64,000 nt of DNA, taken from the NCBI GenBank assembly GCA_030429585.1, contig JAUIEU010000001.1, positions 615,994 to 679,993 on the forward strand, written 5' to 3'. The notes below the pieces were generated by a model, which was not told where the DNA came from, did not search any database, and saw nothing but the letters and a program-made list of their open reading frames with translations. The stretch is from a bacterium (lineage in GTDB: Bacteria; Cyanobacteriota; Vampirovibrionia; Vampirovibrionales; Vampirovibrionaceae). The position numbers and the translations under genes were made by a program. Shown one piece after another: positions 60,630 to 64,000 of this stretch (positions are counted from its first letter, which is position 1; each line of letters opens with the position of its first letter).

Positions 60630-60811
60630 TGGAGCCTATTTTTACCTTTAACGAGGTGGTTTTTAGTACCACCGCATTAATATTCGGTATGGCGTTTGGC
60701 GGTTTTTTAAATGAAGAAATTCACAAAGAAACCCGCTCTCGCCTTTACTGGATGTACCACCACACTAAAAAAGCTAGTCAATTGTTAGAACGGTTAGACC
60801 TTTCCCAGTAA
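60629..60811 (+). CDS. 60-residue single-span membrane protein
   Basis: I take the ATG at 60629 (overlapping the preceding stop as TAATG, with CAGGAGGG upstream) over the longer frame beginning at 60581. The product has a hydrophobic segment near the N-terminus (VVFSTTALIFGMAFGGFL) and a basic, helical tail ending ERLDLSQ. It may be an inner-membrane phage protein or holin-like; nothing else can be said. It is the last gene of the rightward module, before a strong terminator. Confidence 0.6.
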   Translation: MEPIFTFNEVVFSTTALIFGMAFGGFLNEEIHKETRSRLYWMYHHTKKASQLLERLDLSQ

Positions 60812-60835
60812 CAACAATGCAACTTTTGTTACAAT

Positions 60836-60861
60836 AGGGGGAACTTTTCCCCCTTTTTTTT
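60836..60861 (+). terminator. Rho-independent terminator of the rightward phage-like module
   Basis: GGGGGA (60837-60842) pairs with TCCCCC (60848-60853), followed by eight T (60854-60861). A second symmetric element, GTAACAA...TTGTTAC, lies just before it (about 60807-60832). Confidence 0.9.
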
Positions 60862-60902
60862 GTCCTTTTTTTTGTCGTAAATCAACTTTTCGGAGTGCCG
60901 CA

Positions 60903-61226
60903 ATGCGTTTCTTTTCTATTTTAATTGCACTTTTACTTGCCGCAAACGTCGCTTTTGCTGAACAATACCCACCCTTAACCGAGCAAACCTGGGGGGAGGA
61001 TGCTCCACCAGAAACTATAGACTTGTCAGATTATTGCGGTCGGCGTCCTAACGATATTATTTGCGGTGGAAGCGTTCACACTACATTGCCAAGCCTAAAA
61101 CTAAATAAATGTGGTTATGTTTACACGCTTAAAGAGTATGAAAAACTTGTTTCAGAGGAAGGCTGGCCACACTTTAAAAAAGAAATAGAGAACTACGATC
61201 AGTCAGTAGAGTTCTGTGGTTGTTAG
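60903..61226 (+). CDS. Secreted one-repeat cysteine protein (YC-DIICGG family)
   Basis: The 107-residue protein has a signal peptide (to about 19, ending NVAFA), then one YC-x6-DIICGG repeat (YCGRRPNDIICGG), a following KCGYVYTLKEYEKL helix, and ends with CGC. It is a paralogue of the protein at 58686, which has two repeats and ends in CNC. CGGAG is about 8 bases upstream of the start. It stands between the two convergent phage-like modules, like a cargo (moron) gene. Function unknown. Confidence 0.65.
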   Translation: MRFFSILIALLLAANVAFAEQYPPLTEQTWGEDAPPETIDLSDYCGRRPNDIICGGSVHTTLPSLKLNKCGYVYTLKEYEKLVSEEGWPHFKKEIENYDQSVEFCGC

Positions 61227-61228
61227 GC

Positions 61229-61256
61229 AAAAAAATACCCGCCACATGGGCGGGTA
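61229..61256 (-). terminator. Terminator of the leftward phage-like operon
   Basis: TACCCGCC (61236-61243) pairs with GGCGGGTA (61249-61256). On the minus strand it is followed by seven T (61235-61229). It lies about 70 bases after the stop of the 61324 gene and may also serve the plus-strand gene ending at 61226. Confidence 0.85.
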
Positions 61257-61323
61257 GTCCTAAAAAATTTGTCGTATTCTTTTTGGAGTGATGCCCACAT
61301 TATACCACATGCGGGTGTTGTGG

Positions 61324-61509
61324 TTATTTCTTTTTAGGCTCCGCATTGCCAAAATTCAATGCCAGATAATTCATAAAATCTCGCAATGCTTGTAATACGG
61401 CATTGTCCACTTTGTTAGGGGTGGCCATTGCAATCATGCTGGCGGTGGCAATAAGGCTACTAATTACCTTCCACCACATGCTGTTAATAAACAATTCCAG
61501 GGCTTCCAT
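61324..61509 (-). CDS. Small membrane protein (phage-like operon)
   Basis: The 61-residue protein has one hydrophobic segment (WWKVISSLIATASMIAMA) and a basic end (EPKKK). GAGAGGAA is upstream of the ATG. It is the last gene of the leftward operon, behind two other small membrane proteins, as is common for holins, spanins or internal-membrane proteins of phages. The family cannot be named. Confidence 0.6.
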   Translation of the reverse strand: MEALELFINSMWWKVISSLIATASMIAMATPNKVDNAVLQALRDFMNYLALNFGNAEPKKK

Positions 61510-61524
61510 AGGGTTCCTCTCTCT

Positions 61525-61710
61525 CTATCGGTTATGGGGCATACACTGCCGTTCCACGGCAATGGTTACGGCTTCAGCCAATCGTGTGGTATTCCAAGTG
61601 TTCACCGCCATTGGCACCACATACACCAGCACTAAAGCCAATAAAAAAAAAGTTTGTAAGCTAGGGCGGTCTAATATCCTTACCACCACATCAGCCCATG
61701 TGCTTGCCAT
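61525..61710 (-). CDS. Small single-span membrane protein (phage-like operon)
   Basis: The 61-residue product has a hydrophobic segment (TFFLLALVLVYVVPMAV, about 20-36) with short charged ends. It starts two bases after the stop of the upstream gene at 61713, and the next gene begins 15 bases after its own stop. Holin-like size, but assignment not possible. Confidence 0.6.
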   Translation of the reverse strand: MASTWADVVVRILDRPSLQTFFLLALVLVYVVPMAVNTWNTTRLAEAVTIAVERQCMPHNR

Positions 61711-61712
61711 GG

Positions 61713-61925
61713 TTATAACCTCCTAAACAGGCTATAACCCAGGTAAGAAACACCAATAATGGCCACCCATCCAAGGGTAGTGTTTAGGGTGTCTAGTGGG
61801 CCCCGGCTATGGGGGCTGGCAGGGTCAGCCGTAATGCCAAACCGTTCAACCGCATCATCCGCTTGGGTAGCAACCCACACACCGGCACCGCCAACCGCAG
61901 CCGCCGCAATTAAAGGGAATACCAT
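61713..61925 (-). CDS. Small two-span membrane protein (phage-like operon)
   Basis: The start at 61925 overlaps the stop of the peptidase gene as TAATG; an ATG three codons earlier is less likely. The 70-residue product has a first hydrophobic segment (VFPLIAAAAVGGAGVWVATQ) and a second near the end (LGWVAIIGVSYLGYSLF), with a soluble loop between. It is a candidate holin or virion-membrane protein next to a peptidase. Confidence 0.6.
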   Translation of the reverse strand: MVFPLIAAAAVGGAGVWVATQADDAVERFGITADPASPHSRGPLDTLNTTLGWVAIIGVSYLGYSLFRRL

Positions 61926-62662
61926 TAGTACCACGCTCCTGTATTTCTGTTATATTTCCAGCGGTTTTTATCTTTTAAATCCATGTGGAATTTACCGCTG
62001 TACTTACCACCAGGACCATCAGCAATACCGTATGCACCAGGGAAACCAAGTCTTAAGGCTGTATCTAAAATCGCTTTGTTTTGGTAATAAGTACCTGCGA
62101 AATCAATGGCAGAGCCTTCTTCGTGACGCTTAGAGGCATTAATTTCATTATTAGTTACCCTGTCACGTAACCAAGAGTAAACGCTCAATGGTTTTCCCAT
62201 CGCTTCTCGTATTTTATCCAACCATTGAGCCATTTTTTCCGCTTTATAATACGCGCTTTTTGGCACTAATTTAAAACGGTTTTTAGCTCTCATCGTATCG
62301 GAAGAGAAAACCTCTCCCCAAGTGAAATAACGGCTAATTTTTTGGCCAAATATTTCATTATGTCGCCCTGCATGAACCATACTATAAGCATCTTCTGGAT
62401 GAAGTTTATTTATTGCAGGTTGGTCTTTCACAATGCGGCCCTCTACGTTGGCTTCAAAATGTACTGGTGGTGCGGTAACGCTTTGCACGGTGGTTCCATT
62501 GGGCAACCGAATAGGTGGCCGTGGTATTACCGTTGTTATGGTTTGGCCAGGCACGGGGGCCTGGCCGCTTTGGTATTCTTTATTAGCTTTGTAAATGCCG
62601 TAGCCAGCCACGGCAGCCGCACCCATCACTATTACCGATTCTACAAAAACTTTGCCGCTCAT
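61925..62662 (-). CDS. Membrane-anchored M15-family peptidase (endolysin-like)
   Basis: The 245-residue protein has an N-terminal membrane span (about 7-22, VESVIVMGAAAVAGYG), a Pro/Gly linker, and a C-terminal M15_3-type D-Ala-D-Ala peptidase domain (about 105-245). Zinc ligands visible are H180 and D187 (KRHEEGSAIDF) and H226 (GKFHMD); SWLR at 163-166 is also typical. It would cut peptide cross-links in peptidoglycan. The anchor makes it either a virion-entry enzyme or a signal-arrest-like lysis enzyme. Its start overlaps the end of 62659 as ATGA. Confidence 0.85.
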   Translation of the reverse strand: MSGKVFVESVIVMGAAAVAGYGIYKANKEYQSGQAPVPGQTITTVIPRPPIRLPNGTTVQSVTAPPVHFEANVEGRIVKDQPAINKLHPEDAYSMVHAGRHNEIFGQKISRYFTWGEVFSSDTMRAKNRFKLVPKSAYYKAEKMAQWLDKIREAMGKPLSVYSWLRDRVTNNEINASKRHEEGSAIDFAGTYYQNKAILDTALRLGFPGAYGIADGPGGKYSGKFHMDLKDKNRWKYNRNTGAWY

Positions 62663-62979
62663 ACGTTACCCCCTGGCACCGGCGCGGGGCCGTTGTCGTA
62701 ATCCCAATAAGTAATGCCCGTTTTAAAAATAGTGCCGCTTTCGCCAATGGTGCCGTCATCCTGCCAATACCCGCCATAGTACGGGCTATCCCAAGGCACC
62801 GGAATAAAGCCCGTACCCGCAGCATTGGCAAAACCCAAACCATTGCCACCCTGGCGGTTGCTCTCTCTCGCTTTACCCTTACCGTAGGCACTGGCAGCCA
62901 TAAACCACACCAACCCGCCTACGGCAAGGATGGCAAGTGCGGCTGCCTGGCCTTTGGTAAATTTAGGCTTTTTGGCCAT
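62659..62979 (-). CDS. Single-span membrane protein with Gly/Tyr/Asp-rich tail (phage-like operon)
   Basis: The 106-residue protein begins with a basic stretch (MAKKPKFTKGQ), then one membrane span (AAALAILAVGGLVWFMAASAY, about 12-32). A polar, Gly/Trp/Tyr/Asp-rich tail follows, with SPYYGGYWQDDGTIG and a Pro-Gly end. Its topology (short basic inside, long outside) is similar to minor membrane proteins of internal-membrane phages, but no homologue is identified. Starts 17 bases inside the end of the upstream gene. Confidence 0.6.
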   Translation of the reverse strand: MAKKPKFTKGQAAALAILAVGGLVWFMAASAYGKGKARESNRQGGNGLGFANAAGTGFIPVPWDSPYYGGYWQDDGTIGESGTIFKTGITYWDYDNGPAPVPGGNV

Positions 62980-63274
62980 GCATCACTCCATTAAATAATG
63001 CTTGTACTCTGGCTAATACAGCGGTTTCTGCCTCACCAATAGGTTTAATTTCTGTATTGATATACTGTAAAAAGGCCTCATAATCTTTCTGCTCTGCCAA
63101 CATTAAGGCAGCACTAATATCTTTGGCCAAGCGAAGTTTACTCATCATTGGCAGGCCGTTAATGAGCTTCCGAGCTTCTTCTAACACCGGTTTAAAATTA
63201 GGTGGTGGTGGCTCACTAGGGGGTAGGTAGGTCATGCCTTCCTCTACCAGCTTGCCGTTGCGTTGAATCATCAT
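62963..63274 (-). CDS. Unknown protein of the phage-like operon
   Basis: The 103-residue, helical protein has a Pro-rich segment (YLPPSEPPPPNFKP) and then helices with LEEARKLINGLPMMSKLRLAKDISAALML. No membrane segment. Start and end overlap the neighbouring genes by a few bases, which suggests coupled translation in the late operon. Function unknown. Confidence 0.6.
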   Translation of the reverse strand: MMIQRNGKLVEEGMTYLPPSEPPPPNFKPVLEEARKLINGLPMMSKLRLAKDISAALMLAEQKDYEAFLQYINTEIKPIGEAETAVLARVQALFNGVMHGQKA

Positions 63275-63813
63275 GCGGGGATCTCTCCATAAATCTTAAT
63301 TAGGCCACCATCAAAGTTGCCTGCACTGGGGTAAAGTTGGATACCGTTATGGGCTGCTGCCGTGGTGTGGAACCCTGCCGCCTGGATATTGGCATAACGA
63401 TTGGTGGTAGCGTAGGCACCACCCATCACATGGGCACGGGTCTGCTGAGCGGCGTCCCCTGGCTCCATTAACTCAATCAGAATATCTGCCAGCTCATTGG
63501 CGGCATTACCAATACCAATACCGCTTAACGTAATTACCGTTGCCGCATCGTTATTGGTGTAACCACCACTATTTTCTGTCCACCACTTGTAGTTAGTAGC
63601 TAACCAGCTGGTTCCACCGTCATCTGTTAAACGCAAGTATGGCGTGGCACCATCACTTGTGGTGGTCAGGCCAGTAATATCAATCAGGTATTTTTTAAAA
63701 GCTGTCCAGTCCACCGCGTTGGTAATTTCTACCGCCGCCACACTGGTGGTAATTTCCTCCGTGTGCAACAGCTTCCGGATGCTTCCGGACGGCCCGCTAA
63801 TGCCATTAAACAT
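63271..63813 (-). CDS. Spike/capsid-decoration-like protein
   Basis: The 180-residue protein is beta-rich and Thr/Gly/Asn-rich, with TTTSDGATPYLRLTDDGGTSW, AATVITLSGIGIGNAANELAD, and IQLYPSAGNFDGGLIKIYGEIPA. The TDDGGTSW and GGLIKIYG elements are reminiscent of phage receptor-binding or spike domains. No signal peptide; it is in a structural operon. The start overlaps the stop of the upstream gene by one base (TAATG). The fold can only be suggested, not shown, by eye. Confidence 0.6.
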   Translation of the reverse strand: MFNGISGPSGSIRKLLHTEEITTSVAAVEITNAVDWTAFKKYLIDITGLTTTSDGATPYLRLTDDGGTSWLATNYKWWTENSGGYTNNDAATVITLSGIGIGNAANELADILIELMEPGDAAQQTRAHVMGGAYATTNRYANIQAAGFHTTAAAHNGIQLYPSAGNFDGGLIKIYGEIPA

Positions 63814-64000
63814 TATGCAATTACCTCCAGCACCGTCACGTCCACATCCGTAGCGTTGCCACGCCGCCCGTACAGGGCCGCACCACTCGCAAGGGTAATA
63901 GACTGACCCGCAGTAATCTTCATGCCCCTGGGGGCCGCATCGTTGCCCACGTTGGCATCACCTACCCACACGTTTTCCGTGGTGTGTTGATTCTGAATCA
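63813..64000 (-). CDS. Structural-like protein, C-terminal fragment
   Basis: The frame enters from the right edge; 61 residues are visible before the stop at 63813. They are beta-rich with NVWVGDANVGN, GMKITAGQSITLASGAALYG and a final VDVTVLEV, like small phage virion proteins with a repeated beta-sandwich (the pattern of a value with a baseline and a unit vector). The 5' part lies beyond the window. It probably belongs to the same late operon as the spike-like gene. Confidence 0.6.
   Translation of the reverse strand, partial: IQNQHTTENVWVGDANVGNDAAPRGMKITAGQSITLASGAALYGRRGNATDVDVTVLEVIA

Larger units (their letters stand above)
59184..64000. mobile_element. Prophage-like element (left part)
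   Basis: From about 59184 the gene style changes: many small overlapping genes on the plus strand (59390-60811), then convergent leftward genes (61324-64000) for small membrane proteins, a membrane-anchored M15 peptidase and spike-like proteins. The leftward set looks like a late structural/lysis operon and the rightward set like an early/regulatory module. No integrase, portal, terminase or tape-measure gene is seen, and the element runs off the right edge, so the exact left boundary and the type of phage are uncertain. Confidence 0.65.

Overview
This window looks like the chromosome of a Gram-negative (diderm) bacterium related to Cyanobacteria but showing no photosynthesis gene, most probably a member of the Melainabacteria/Vampirovibrionia. 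That placement is an inference from several genes together: a cyanobacterial-type SLOG/DprA-like protein (32562-33158), a divergent PAP2 protein, an RNase E/G next to a TIGR03960-type radical SAM protein, a His-box acyl-lipid desaturase, and LPS genes (an LptD-like protein, KdsD, KdsC). Base composition is near 48-50% GC and genes are tightly packed.

Layout. 1-4194 holds a suf iron-sulfur operon (sufC-sufD-sufS-sufE) behind the end of an unrecognised gene. 4213-5911 is a three-gene operon of unknown function. 6226-6921 is a phasin-like protein with histone H1-like tails at both ends. 7036-9171 is accA/accD. 9258-13018 carries the LptD-like protein, a fatty acid desaturase and a PAP2 protein. 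13072-17351 is an overlapping operon mqnE-mqnA-rsgA-prenyl synthase (futalosine menaquinone pathway plus isoprenoid chain). 17502-22698 holds RNase E/G and the large radical SAM protein. 22699-33158 mixes housekeeping genes (SRP RNA, gpmI, a DegT aminotransferase) with several secreted or unknown proteins. 33428-35821 is a UvrD/PcrA helicase, followed by a secreted-looking QYGN-repeat protein, a deacetylase and a MarR-GNAT fusion.

39327-52866 is a surface-polysaccharide island: nucleotidyltransferase RfbF, a C-methyltransferase, a sulfotransferase, a NeuD-like acetyltransferase, a CMAH-like metallo-hydrolase, a CmcI-like protein, an APS kinase, two GT2 glycosyltransferases, a perosamine-synthase-like aminotransferase and an epimerase. 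A sulfotransferase together with an APS kinase suggests that the surface glycan is sulfated. 52867-58662 returns to housekeeping: Nfu and SufA-type Fe-S proteins, kdsD-kdsC, a GH15 glucoamylase and rpe.

From about 59184 to the right edge the window enters a prophage-like element. A rightward module of small genes (59390-60811) ends at a terminator. It converges on a leftward operon of small membrane proteins, a membrane-anchored M15 peptidase and spike-like structural proteins (61324-64000). No tail, portal or terminase gene is visible, so a tailless, membrane-containing phage is possible, but the decisive genes would lie beyond 64000. A secreted cysteine-repeat family occurs both beside rpe and inside the element; it is the most novel-looking protein family here. 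No tRNA, rRNA, CRISPR array or insertion sequence was seen.
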